In this document: positions 1 to 7,505 of the stretch, piece by piece | Layout of the letters: every line of letters starts with the position of its first letter | How positions within the stretch are numbered: position 1 is the stretch's first letter | Notes under the pieces: generated by a model | What the model saw: the letters and a program-made list of their open reading frames with translations, nothing else | Databases searched by the model: none | Told to the model about the DNA's origin: nothing | From: a virus | Length of the DNA stretch: 31,296 nt | IMG/VR virus record: IMGVR_UViG_3300022864_000011 | Location: 1-31,296 of that record | Direction: 5' to 3' (one strand) | Program-made: the position numbers and the translations under genes

Positions 1-135
1 GGGTATTCTAAGGAAACAATCTCCATCAACTGTAGCACCACCTATATAAACTACAGTATTAAGAAATCCTGCTCCCGCCGCCCACGAATAACCATCATCC
101 CCGTTTGCGCCTGGCCTACCTGTAAACGTAGTCAT
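1..135 (-). CDS. Partial virion or tail-fibre protein, N-terminal 45 residues
   Basis: The ATG at 133-135 directly abuts the TAA stop (136-138) of the upstream gene, and the frame stays open to the window edge, so the C-terminus is missing. The visible part begins MTTFTGRPGANGDDGYSW and is rich in Gly, Ala and short beta-prone stretches. It has no signal peptide or membrane segment. Its place at the end of the tail module suggests a tail-fibre or other surface structural protein, but no family is recognised. The start is supported by tight coupling to the upstream gene rather than by a separate ribosome binding site. Confidence 0.55.
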   Translation of the reverse strand, partial: MTTFTGRPGANGDDGYSWAAGAGFLNTVVYIGGATVDGDCFLRIP

Positions 136-567
136 TTATATGTAGAAAACCCCACCACTCCCAGGAGCAGTCATTTGAATAACAAAATTAGACCCACCAG
201 GGTCTTGGTTTGCCCCAAAGTCAAAATACCCAATCAACTCGTTCCCAGTAGAACTACGCAGCACTCCGTACCTAAATGGAGATGAAGGCGTTAATGCAGT
301 CCATGTTTGATCTGTACAATCAAAATATGCGCGGTCGTTTGTGTCGTCAGCAGCTATCGTGTTTCCGGCTACTGTTTCACCGCCTGTTGTATAGTTACCA
401 GACGCAGCCAACTCGTTAGACAAATCAGAATACGCCGAATCTGCATCTATGTCTGGTGAGTAGGTACTGGTATGCAAACTTATTTTAAGTGTATCATTGA
501 TTAAGTCTATTGCATTATTTAATATATCTTTCTTTCCGTCGTTATAAAATGTAAATGTTGTTGCCAT
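136..567 (-). CDS. Small phage structural protein (143 aa), tail or head-surface type
   Basis: The protein begins MATTFTFYNDGKKDILNNAI and continues with a segment like 'DTLKISLHTSTYSPDIDA', then Gly/Thr-rich beta-prone sequence ending in GSGGVFYI. This order (short N-terminal strand, amphipathic helix, 'tlKvaLltssYtPd', then a Gly-rich sheet) is typical of a widespread family of small virion proteins in tailed phages that I recognise by pattern but cannot name. No enzyme motif is seen. It lies between a 55-residue Cys protein and a truncated gene at the window edge, in one transcription unit with the tail genes. The ATG is preceded only by a weak SD (GGATAAG), so coupling to the upstream stop one base away is likely. 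Confidence 0.7.
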   Translation of the reverse strand: MATTFTFYNDGKKDILNNAIDLINDTLKISLHTSTYSPDIDADSAYSDLSNELAASGNYTTGGETVAGNTIAADDTNDRAYFDCTDQTWTALTPSSPFRYGVLRSSTGNELIGYFDFGANQDPGGSNFVIQMTAPGSGGVFYI

Positions 568-568
568 T

Positions 569-736
569 TTACTTATCCATAATCGTTAGTTTCTTTAATA
601 GTTTCTTCTCGCTCCACCTAAAACAAAGTGAATCGCGCCTCTCTTTATTTTCTGACGGCGTAAAACACATCTCTTTCCTAGTATTGTAGACACAATGAGT
701 TTTCTTGCATTTTGTTCCTACTTTTGGTATATTCAT
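569..736 (-). CDS. 55-residue Cys-containing basic protein
   Basis: A short reading frame fills the gap between two tail genes. It starts at an ATG (734-736) with an AGGAG SD that overlaps the end of the preceding gene, and its stop lies one base before the next ATG. The product begins MNIPKVGTKCKKTHCVYN, has Cys at residues 10, 15, 24 and 38, and ends in a Lys/Arg-rich segment. Four cysteines in a small basic protein suggest a metal-binding mini-domain, but the spacing fits no finger I can name. The good SD and exact fit between neighbours are the main support. Function unknown. Confidence 0.6.
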   Translation of the reverse strand: MNIPKVGTKCKKTHCVYNTRKEMCFTPSENKERRDSLCFRWSEKKLLKKLTIMDK

Positions 737-744
737 TTTATCTC

Positions 745-1365
745 CTATCTAAACCAAGTAAGCATCAGGCTTGAATTAAGTTCAAGGGTAACTCCACTTG
801 TTTGTCTTGCTTCAATAACCAGGTATTCTGCATCTGTTGAATAAGTAATCGGGAATGAAAATGTTTGGTATGTTGTTTGTGTAGCTGCGGGCAAAGCTAA
901 CATGGTAAAGTTTTGCTCTTCTACATCACTGGAATTGTAGGTAGTCCAGGTTAGGGTTCTATCCCCGGTAGAATTAGCCTCCCATTGAGCGAACACTGAT
1001 AATAATAAGACCTTCTTTTTGCTACCGCCCTTAATGTATATTCTGGTAGGTTCCGAACTATCCCATGTAACAAGAGGCCCGTGATTATATTCCAATTCCT
1101 GCCAAATAACGCATGTTGATGTGGCGGTGTCGATGTCCTGTTTTCCCCCCCCAGCATCTAGGATAAGGTTGGCTGTGTATAACGGAGGAGTAATTCTAAA
1201 ATCACCACTTTCTGCATTTAAGTGAGCAATATCAAGATTATCCGCCCCAGAAAAGTTTTTAAGTTTGCCGCTTGCGTCAGAAATCCAATCCTGAACCAGT
1301 TTTTTGTCCTGGTTAGATGGATTTTCTTTGAATATAATAGCAGTAATTTCTTCGCTAGATGGCAT
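745..1365 (-). CDS. Beta-rich virion protein (206 aa), probable tail or fibre component
   Basis: The N-terminal third is polar and helical (MPSSEEITAIIFKENPSN, then a Lys/Asp-rich stretch to about residue 50). The rest, about residues 60-206, alternates hydrophobic and Thr/Ser residues as in a jelly-roll or C1q-like sandwich, ending in a strand-like LELNSSLMLTWFR. That plan, a helical attachment region then a beta domain, is common for phage fibre or appendage proteins. The ATG overlaps the previous stop as TAATG, so translation is coupled. No catalytic motif is seen. A carbohydrate-binding role is possible but not demonstrated. Confidence 0.65.
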   Translation of the reverse strand: MPSSEEITAIIFKENPSNQDKKLVQDWISDASGKLKNFSGADNLDIAHLNAESGDFRITPPLYTANLILDAGGGKQDIDTATSTCVIWQELEYNHGPLVTWDSSEPTRIYIKGGSKKKVLLLSVFAQWEANSTGDRTLTWTTYNSSDVEEQNFTMLALPAATQTTYQTFSFPITYSTDAEYLVIEARQTSGVTLELNSSLMLTWFR

Positions 1366-1682
1366 TATGTATTTCCCTGTTGCTTTATTATTCTAAACTC
1401 TCCCTTTCTTAGCTCCGTGTTTCCCCCTCTAGTTACCTGTAAATTAACCTCTAAGTTTCCTGCATGTTCTTCTAAAGCCACTAATGGTTTCATAGTTACT
1501 ACATTTCCACTAGCAGAGGCGGAACCGGACGGCATTACATCAGATGTAACATTCTTCTTTTTCCAAAACACAGTTACTACCGGACTTGTCACATCCGTTG
1601 TTCCCAAAAATAACACCGAATATGTAACTGTTTCACCGGCAATCATTTCAACTGGGCTTTCTGTAAAATATAAGTCGGTCAT
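1365..1682 (-). CDS. Small Ig-like virion protein (105 aa)
   Basis: The sequence reads like a single immunoglobulin-like sandwich: short alternating strands such as ETVTYSVLFLG, PVVTVFWKKK and NLEVNLQVTRGG, with a C-terminal strand GEFRIIKQQG. No Cys pair, signal peptide or catalytic residues are present. Proteins of this size and fold are frequent as small tail or decoration components. It overlaps the nuclease-like gene upstream by four bases (ATGA) and the next gene by one base (TAATG), which places it in the tail operon. Exact role unknown. Confidence 0.65.
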   Translation of the reverse strand: MTDLYFTESPVEMIAGETVTYSVLFLGTTDVTSPVVTVFWKKKNVTSDVMPSGSASASGNVVTMKPLVALEEHAGNLEVNLQVTRGGNTELRKGEFRIIKQQGNT

Positions 1683-2119
1683 ATTAATTCCCTCGCCACA
1701 CGGTCTGCTAATTCCTGTGTCTCTAATTCATTCCACAGTATATGCTTTATATCGTTATACCCCATTTTTCTTAGTTCTGGGTTAAGTTGTGCATCTCTTA
1801 ACGCATCTTTGGCTTGCTGTGCTGATGTTTTGTGTCCAATCTCTCCGTCTATTTCTACCGGTCTTATCAAAGACGGAACCAAGAAGTCAAGCTCTTTAGA
1901 CTCTCTAGGCAAAGAAAATGCGGTAGGTATCAATGTTTTGAATTTATACCCAATTCCAGCATTGTCTAATCCTCTAGCAAATCGCTCTTCAAGGTCAGAC
2001 GCATCAATGCCATGTACCCACCCAGTCAAAGGGGGATCATCTCCTGTAAGGGGAGGTTTCAACCGATCCAAATTCATTGTGGGGGTACGGTTTGACCTCT
2101 TTTTATATCTAAAGCTCAC
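1679..2119 (-). CDS. PD-(D/E)XK nuclease-like protein (DUF559/Vsr-like), 146 aa
   Basis: Residues about 40-146 follow the restriction-endonuclease-like pattern of DUF559 and Vsr-type proteins: a helix with E44/E45 and a buried 'LDNAGIGYKFKTLIP' strand, then ELDFLVP with D78, then RPVEIDGEIGH with E89, D91 and H96, then a helix with D105 and D109, and a final 'GYNDIKHILWNE' strand. This matches D...(E/Q)-x-(K/D) active-site spacing, although the usual Lys is replaced by Asp (E-I-D), as in DUF559 relatives. Residues 1-38 are a basic, Pro-rich tail. It overlaps both neighbours by four bases inside the tail operon. A DNA-end or host-DNA cleaving role is plausible. A purely structural role for a decayed nuclease fold cannot be excluded. 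Confidence 0.65.
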   Translation of the reverse strand: MSFRYKKRSNRTPTMNLDRLKPPLTGDDPPLTGWVHGIDASDLEERFARGLDNAGIGYKFKTLIPTAFSLPRESKELDFLVPSLIRPVEIDGEIGHKTSAQQAKDALRDAQLNPELRKMGYNDIKHILWNELETQELADRVARELI

Positions 2120-4725
2120 GCTTCCCTCAATGTTATCTGGATTGTCCCACCCCAGATTTTGCGAACGTTATTAGAGAAGTCCCTAAATAAACTAGGCGGT
2201 TCTACAATAATAAATATCTTATCCATGTTCTTCCATAAAGAACGCATTTCTATCCGCTTAGAGCTTACGGATGCTTCATAAAGCCATGCCAATAAATCAT
2301 CTGGGTTATGGTCTTTAGTTGAACCACCCAATACCCGTTGGTTTCCATGCACCCTTATTCGCATTATCCACTGTCGTTTTACTGGCGTTCTTGCATATCC
2401 CTCTAAAACAGTTGCGGTTAGAACCGGCGGAGTAGCGGGTGTACTTGTTAAAAATCTAAGTCTTATCCTTACCTTAAAAACCTCTCCTAAACTAACCGGA
2501 ACCGTGTACTCTGGACTACTTAAAAATGCCTCTAATGGAAACCAAGTTGAGCTATCGATATATTGATTCTCAAAGTCGTCAACCTGTACTTCTGCGCGTA
2601 TCTCAATTCCAGTTGCTAAGTTTTCCGTCAAACAAGTAAACTCTTTTATGAATTTAGGCAGTCTTGCTGACCCCATATCTATATCGGCTAACTCGATAAC
2701 GCCCTCGGGAGCATAATTTACGTTACTGTCCTCTAATGGATTTAGCGTTCCTTGAGGCCATTCTTGGAAATATAATTCTCCGTTACACTCAATCCACAAT
2801 CGAGGACGTGTCCCAGGATTATCTTGCCAATGAATACTTCTAATTCTCTGTCCTGCCCCAGGAGCGCGGAATATTTCATGCCATGCTTGGTTTCTATCAT
2901 CTCTAAATAAGAGAGAGGAAGTCCCAGAACCAGCGTCTACACAAGCAAACAAACCTACAGGATGAGATGCCATCCAAGCGACTTTTCCTTTCCTTGCTGA
3001 CGGTAATCCCCTTCCCGCATCATAACCAACACTGTCTAACGTTGAACCATACCTGCGTTGTAATGAGAAGTCTGCCCACGAAAAGAATAGAAACTCTTTA
3101 TGTGATAAAGCCGCTTGTCCGTTATTGCTTGTTTTAATAAAGTCTAATCCAACATTCAATCTGTCTGCCCTATCGTTGCTAACAGTGTAAACCCCGTCCC
3201 CTTTGAATGCCATAATTCGTTTATCATAATCTATGACGTTTATAATATCTTGGTTGTCGTTACCTATTTCTATTTCTGTCCCGAATGCAAAATCAGCAGC
3301 TTGCGCTACAGCATTAGACCTGGAAATATCCACATCATCATTTTCAAATCTCCACATCTGCGGGCCGTCCACAGGGTCGTGGAATACATGAAACCCGTCT
3401 GCAAACACAGAGTCGTCGTAATATCTCAGAACAGGTGGTGAAGCACCAAAGTTTATATCTATACTTCTAATTGCATCCGATGCCCCTTGTGCAAAATAAG
3501 AAATATTATTAATCACAGCAACGTCTTTTACTGTACCTAACCCAGTTGTCCCAGAAGCAAAAGCCTGATAAGCATTTCCAGCATAAATAACATACACCGT
3601 ATCTGTCGAGGGAGCGATGTCTAACGCCGGAGAAACGGTAATTGTGTCTGTGGTAGCAACTGTGTCTGTGATAAGGCTATCCTGCCCCTTGCCCGTTCCT
3701 GATACAAACTTTATTCTATATCCATTCCACTGGTCGTCTATCCAAGAACCTTCAAGCCCATTATCAGTATCTATTACCGTAGTGGTTGTCCCACCCGTAG
3801 CTTCTCCTATATCTCCATTCAGATATAAATTGCTTGCACCACCACTCGCTAATTTATCAACCCACAATAACGCCCCATTCATCTCAAATGGAATAAGTTC
3901 TCTTTTTGTGTCAGCGTCAGTGATTCTAAAGAACATCGTATAACCTGCTGTAGCCCACGTAGAGCCGGCGGTAGAAGATTTAGAGCCAGTAGTGCCACTA
4001 TCTACCCCAATTTCCCACCTGTTAGTTTCTCCATCTGTTGAAGCCCCATATACAACTATGTGATATTTAGTGCTAGCAGTCAAATCGCTCGCAGCAGATA
4101 AATCAAAAACCCTCCACTGGCTAATAACATCTGTGATTGTGGTGGTGGTTATTGTCGCAGAAGCACTTGTCACGGCTGCATTAGGTTCGCCGCCGGTATC
4201 TGTATATATCTTTACTGTTAATGTGCCAGGGGAGCCGATTCTGCGAAGCCAAATATAGGCATTGTCTGCCCCAAAGTTAGAACCACCCACTGTGAAATCA
4301 TCCGACATGAATCGGTTGCTTCCAGTAAGGGGTTGCCATGTAAATGCGGCAGCATCTTGTTGTAAGTAACGATAATCTTCTCTCAGTCCTGTAGGCAAAC
4401 GCCACTGGAATGTAGGAAATACTTTTCCTTCTAAGAATGTAAACAAATTTTGGCTATCCCAGAAACGGGTAGGGTCTTGCGAAAAGTCATCAGAACCCCT
4501 GCCCCCTTCCCAAGTCCTTTGCTCAATATGTGACATTCCAGGTTCATAGTCACCAAACTTAGTCCCACCGCCGGTAAACTGAATCGTAGACGGGGTTTGG
4601 GAATGTTCTTGTAACGACCTTACTCCCTGGTGAAGTCTTAGTCCCCATTTATAGCCACTTCTATCTTCTAGACTAAGTTCATGGGTATGGTTTTTTACGC
4701 CAGGATAACATTTTATTGCGGCCAA
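2116..4725 (-). CDS. Large beta-rich tail protein (869 aa), candidate tail nozzle/tubular B
   Basis: The start is TTG at 4723-4725, with an AAGGA SD seven bases upstream; it overlaps the adaptor gene's end. Residues about 140-270 look like a lectin-like sandwich (FTVGGSNFGADNAYIWLRRI ... GYTMFFRITD). Residues 309-380 form a small beta domain beginning ATGGTTTTVIDT. Residues 380-760 consist of repeated short strands with Trp/Asp, as in a beta-propeller. The C-terminus is a mixed region ending WGGTIQITLREA. Size, and the place right after a short adaptor, parallel T7 gp12-type nozzles, so I infer a podovirus-like tail tube or hub. No lysozyme or endosialidase motif is visible. Confidence 0.6.
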   Translation of the reverse strand: MAAIKCYPGVKNHTHELSLEDRSGYKWGLRLHQGVRSLQEHSQTPSTIQFTGGGTKFGDYEPGMSHIEQRTWEGGRGSDDFSQDPTRFWDSQNLFTFLEGKVFPTFQWRLPTGLREDYRYLQQDAAAFTWQPLTGSNRFMSDDFTVGGSNFGADNAYIWLRRIGSPGTLTVKIYTDTGGEPNAAVTSASATITTTTITDVISQWRVFDLSAASDLTASTKYHIVVYGASTDGETNRWEIGVDSGTTGSKSSTAGSTWATAGYTMFFRITDADTKRELIPFEMNGALLWVDKLASGGASNLYLNGDIGEATGGTTTTVIDTDNGLEGSWIDDQWNGYRIKFVSGTGKGQDSLITDTVATTDTITVSPALDIAPSTDTVYVIYAGNAYQAFASGTTGLGTVKDVAVINNISYFAQGASDAIRSIDINFGASPPVLRYYDDSVFADGFHVFHDPVDGPQMWRFENDDVDISRSNAVAQAADFAFGTEIEIGNDNQDIINVIDYDKRIMAFKGDGVYTVSNDRADRLNVGLDFIKTSNNGQAALSHKEFLFFSWADFSLQRRYGSTLDSVGYDAGRGLPSARKGKVAWMASHPVGLFACVDAGSGTSSLLFRDDRNQAWHEIFRAPGAGQRIRSIHWQDNPGTRPRLWIECNGELYFQEWPQGTLNPLEDSNVNYAPEGVIELADIDMGSARLPKFIKEFTCLTENLATGIEIRAEVQVDDFENQYIDSSTWFPLEAFLSSPEYTVPVSLGEVFKVRIRLRFLTSTPATPPVLTATVLEGYARTPVKRQWIMRIRVHGNQRVLGGSTKDHNPDDLLAWLYEASVSSKRIEMRSLWKNMDKIFIIVEPPSLFRDFSNNVRKIWGGTIQITLREA

Positions 4726-5552
4726 CTTAATATCCTTTGGTTTCTAGTCGGTCGCCATATTCTATGGCTTCTCATAAACCTGTCCAGTTTATCGGCCGCT
4801 TTGTTATACCTTTGCTCTAATTCTTCTCCAGCGCCAGCCGTATTTATCTGAAAGTCGATTGCCGCCAATGTGCATACAGCTACAGCTAAACCAGGAAAGA
4901 TAAACTCGCTAACAACATCGTCAAAATCATTCAGGCGGGTATGTGTCCCCATATAAACAACTCTTATATCTCTACCCGATGTAAGTTGTGGGACTAATTC
5001 AAGTGTAGACGCTGAACCAGCAGTGCCAGGAATCAGTCTATAGTGTGGAACGCCTTCCCATAAATTATCGTTAGTGTCACCCGTTTTTCCTTGAAAATCA
5101 ATGGATAGTGGTGGTTTACGTTTCCACGCAACAACGTAATCATATTCTGTCTGATTTGCAACCGTATCAATCGTGGTCGTGTCTGTTTCTGGGACATCTC
5201 CCAAGTCTGCTAGCGCATCATTGCAAATCTCTATCATGTCGTGTAACGGGTAAATATCATCAATGAACCCATACCGATCACCAATGGCCGGAGATGCTGA
5301 AAATACAGTATCTACCGTGAATGTTCCAGTAGTATCATCGTATGCTGATATTCTCTGAAATTCGCCTTGAGGTGCAGTGCCAGCAGTATCACGCACGATA
5401 AACAAAGTGCCTTCTTTCCAGACATCATCTTCCTCTTGTCTATCTATTTGCTTGGTATCAACCACTGTGGTAGTAGTTCCACCTGTAGCTGTAGACACCT
5501 GTATTTGCCCCAATGCTCGTAGGGTTCTTTGAAGTAAATCGCTAAAAATCAT
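4713..5552 (-). CDS. Head-tail adaptor / tail tubular A-like protein (279 aa)
   Basis: The N-terminal helix (MIFSDLLQRTLRALGQIQV) and C-terminal helices (DVVSEFIFPGLAVAVCTLAA, then AGEELEQRYNKAADKLDRFM) flank a central domain, the layout of gp6/gp11-type adaptors that join the portal to the tail. Residues 23-98 are an inserted beta domain starting ATGGTTTTVVDT, nearly the same as one in the neighbouring 869-residue protein. The ATG at 5552 overlaps the previous TGA as TGATG; an in-frame GTG one codon upstream is less likely. There is no clear SD, so translational coupling is assumed. Assigned by architecture and order. Confidence 0.65.
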   Translation of the reverse strand: MIFSDLLQRTLRALGQIQVSTATGGTTTTVVDTKQIDRQEEDDVWKEGTLFIVRDTAGTAPQGEFQRISAYDDTTGTFTVDTVFSASPAIGDRYGFIDDIYPLHDMIEICNDALADLGDVPETDTTTIDTVANQTEYDYVVAWKRKPPLSIDFQGKTGDTNDNLWEGVPHYRLIPGTAGSASTLELVPQLTSGRDIRVVYMGTHTRLNDFDDVVSEFIFPGLAVAVCTLAAIDFQINTAGAGEELEQRYNKAADKLDRFMRSHRIWRPTRNQRILSWPQ

Positions 5553-5833
5553 CACTCATACCATACGGTGCATGCAGCGTTTGTTCCTGTAATATCAGCA
5601 TAGATGCCCAATAAACACTTTATGCCACCGAGTTTTGCTAAGTCTACGAAAGAGGTTGTCCCGTTCAGTGCCGATATTTGAATTGCTTTTGTGCCAGAGG
5701 CAGCCGAGGTGTTATCGTACAAAACAATATCAGCATCGTTAGTGGGCGCAGTCAAAAGAACTGCCATTATGGTTGCTGGTTTCGCTTTTACAACCGCATC
5801 CGCAGAAACCTGTTCTACATTAAATTTATTCAT
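5552..5833 (-). CDS. Small beta-rich virion protein (93 aa)
   Basis: Starts at ATG 5831-5833 with an AAGGAG SD six bases upstream. The sequence (VSADAVVKAKPATIMAVLLT ... DIVLYDNTSAASGTKAIQIS ... CTVWYE) has the strand pattern of small phage head-surface or fibre-like proteins related to 'ADAVVSTKPGrl..vlvt'-type families. The C-terminus ends in a short strand CTVWYE. It lies between the glycosyltransferase-like genes and the adaptor. A decoration or tail-completion role is likely but unproven. Confidence 0.65.
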   Translation of the reverse strand: MNKFNVEQVSADAVVKAKPATIMAVLLTAPTNDADIVLYDNTSAASGTKAIQISALNGTTSFVDLAKLGGIKCLLGIYADITGTNAACTVWYE

Positions 5834-5853
5834 ACTTTACTCCTTATGTGGCT

Positions 5854-5940
5854 TCAAACCACGCCTTCACATAGATATTCCTTGCCGTTGCCAGTAGCAC
5901 CAGCAACATTTTGAATTTTCAGGATGCGGTCAATTATCAT
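5854..5940 (-). CDS. Possible 28-residue ORF, perhaps frameshifted
   Basis: ATG at 5938-5940, preceded by AAGGA at good spacing, opens a frame MIIDRILKIQNVAGATGNGK ending in TGA at 5854-5856. In the adjacent frame the same stretch ends ATARNIYVKAWFEAT with TAA at 5844-5846, which looks more protein-like than the tail of the first frame. So this may be a ~34-residue protein with a real or sequencing frameshift, or simply an untranslated spacer between 5952 and the gene starting at 5833. Treat as tentative. Confidence 0.3.
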   Translation of the reverse strand: MIIDRILKIQNVAGATGNGKEYLCEGVV

Positions 5941-5951
5941 ATTCTGTTCCT

Positions 5952-6683
5952 TCAGACATACGAAACTCCAATATGTGCGCATGACATATCCCAATCGACA
6001 TGAATATCAAACCCTAAATCATACACCTTCTTACATAGCACCAAATCTTCTCCACCTGAATTCATGTCGTAAGGACTTTCTCCCAATGCTTCTGCTAAAT
6101 CTCGTCTCATTAATAAACAACCAGCGCCTAGCCCGTCAACCCTTTCTAGACCTTTCCCTGGGATGTGTTTGCGCCGGTAATTGTTTATTCCATCTTCTGT
6201 GTTGATATAATCATATACCACTGGTTGATAAATCTTCTCGTTTCCTATACTTTCTGGATCTTTGTGGTGATACCACCCACCCACTAAGGACTTGTCGTAT
6301 TTCAAGAGCTTGTCGACAAACCAGGGAGGCACTAACACATCGCTATCTACCATCACTAACCAATCGGTACTTGTTTCCTTCAAAAAACTGTTATGAACTA
6401 AATTTCTTGCCGCTGGTAAATATGTGCTTTGAGTAGTTATCAACGAATCCCACGGCATAATATTCAAGTTTGTAATGCTGTTCACGAAGAACTTAGAAAA
6501 CATCAACTCGTCCATCGGAAATCCGAAACAAATCGGGTCTGAGCGCAACTTCAATTCAACGGTATTATGCTTTGTTGTTCCTTTTGCATAACTTACTGTA
6601 TTACGACTCTTCGGTGCTTTCCCATCCAAGCCGTCTACTACGGATTGATACTTCCCTTTTCGCGTTCTTTTCCTCTTTGACAT
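5952..6683 (-). CDS. GT-A fold glycosyltransferase-like protein (family 2 type), 243 aa
   Basis: The core has the family-2 pattern. QSTYLPAARNLVHNSFLKE is followed by WLVMVDSDVLVPPWFVDKLL, with the metal-binding DSD at residues 113-115. Next comes an acceptor-side VDGLGAGCLLMRRDL (182-196), then GGEDLVLCKKVYDLG with E212-D213, as in the catalytic ED motif. Residues 1-40 are a Lys/Arg-rich tail. ATG 6681-6683 has AGGAG five bases upstream; the in-frame ATG at 6707 lacks one, so I chose the shorter form. It is the last of four sugar-related genes between capsid and tail genes. It probably transfers a sugar to a virion protein or host glycan; donor and target unknown. Confidence 0.75.
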   Translation of the reverse strand: MSKRKRTRKGKYQSVVDGLDGKAPKSRNTVSYAKGTTKHNTVELKLRSDPICFGFPMDELMFSKFFVNSITNLNIMPWDSLITTQSTYLPAARNLVHNSFLKETSTDWLVMVDSDVLVPPWFVDKLLKYDKSLVGGWYHHKDPESIGNEKIYQPVVYDYINTEDGINNYRRKHIPGKGLERVDGLGAGCLLMRRDLAEALGESPYDMNSGGEDLVLCKKVYDLGFDIHVDWDMSCAHIGVSYV

Positions 6684-6780
6684 AAGCTCCTCTTCCACAC
6701 ATCTCACAAAATTGAGAGTGTTCTAAAAACTCTGAAAATCTATCTTCTTCTATTAGCGTTTTTCCTATGTAACACTGCAC
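6601..6780 (-). CDS. Overlapping 59-residue ORF with a CxxC knuckle
   Basis: A frame opened by GTG at 6778-6780, with AAGGA five bases upstream, spans the 81-base gap between two sugar-related genes and runs 83 bases into the next gene. It reads VQCYIGKTLIEEDRFSEFLE, then HSQFCEMCGRGAYV, then a charged tail ending in TAA at 6601-6603. The first 35 residues look like real protein, with Cys3, Cys25 and Cys28. The part overlapping the downstream gene is low-complexity in both frames. It could be a small zinc-knuckle protein or the remnant of one. Not certain. Confidence 0.45.
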   Translation of the reverse strand: MQCYIGKTLIEEDRFSEFLEHSQFCEMCGRGAYVKEEKNAKREVSIRSRRLGWESTEES

Positions 6781-7505
6781 CGTAATCCTTCTTTCTCCAA
6801 CAACCCACCAGAATGGTCAGTCCACTTTAGCCCGTCACTGAGCATAACATCGTCGGCTGTCTTCATATATTCTGCGGTTTCTACCCAAAACCACATTGTC
6901 TTAAGTCCTTTATAATCAATAAACATATCCTCTGTAAAAAACCTAGTTTGTTCATAGACTGGATATTTGTACCAGTGGTGCGTGTCCTGAAGGCATAAAT
7001 CAAATCCGATTGTATGAACTTCGTCACACCCTAATATTCCAGCAAGATGAATCGCTTGTAAAGCTACAGTTCCTACCCTAACTGCCCCTCTCATCCCCTC
7101 TGAGTGTTTCAATAATGAACCGTTGATAAAGCCTTCCTCGTATCTCCTGAAGCTGTACCGGTGTAAATCTTCTGCTTCTACCCCGATCCTATCAATTGTT
7201 AGTACACCTATCTTGTCAGCGAGATATTGATAACTTTTTGAATTCACTAACCTTTGTTTTGCTCCAGTAGTCTGGAACATTTCCATAATCTCAACGTATC
7301 GTTGTTCGCCTTTCTTTGACATCTTTACTGGGTAATTCATGTTCTCGGTACACAGCCAGTAATCAAGTTTCTTTATCTTTTGGTTGACACCATTTACACC
7401 AATAACAACATCGGCTTTTATATCTCTCCAGTCTTTGGCACTTGGGCCACCTAGCACTACTAGAGCCTTACCACCTTCAAATCTATTGCGATGTTCTCTT
7501 ATCAT
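6765..7505 (-). CDS. DUF115/MptE-like sugar-related protein (246 aa)
   Basis: Residues 14-26 (ALVVLGGPSAKDW) match the nucleotide-binding 'GxGPS' loop of the DUF115/MptE-like and sialyltransferase-like group. VVIGVNGVNQKIKKLDYWLC (33-52) matches its second strand, and VGTVALQAIHLAGILGCDEV with IGFD (144-169) matches the conserved 'aLqlA..lG...I.liG.D' helix-strand. In bacteria such proteins accompany flagellin or surface glycosylation genes. It overlaps the upstream gene by four bases (ATGA). The likely role is a CMP-sugar or other nucleotide-sugar transferase or processing step. The substrate cannot be read from sequence. Confidence 0.65.
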   Translation of the reverse strand: MIREHRNRFEGGKALVVLGGPSAKDWRDIKADVVIGVNGVNQKIKKLDYWLCTENMNYPVKMSKKGEQRYVEIMEMFQTTGAKQRLVNSKSYQYLADKIGVLTIDRIGVEAEDLHRYSFRRYEEGFINGSLLKHSEGMRGAVRVGTVALQAIHLAGILGCDEVHTIGFDLCLQDTHHWYKYPVYEQTRFFTEDMFIDYKGLKTMWFWVETAEYMKTADDVMLSDGLKWTDHSGGLLEKEGLRCSVT

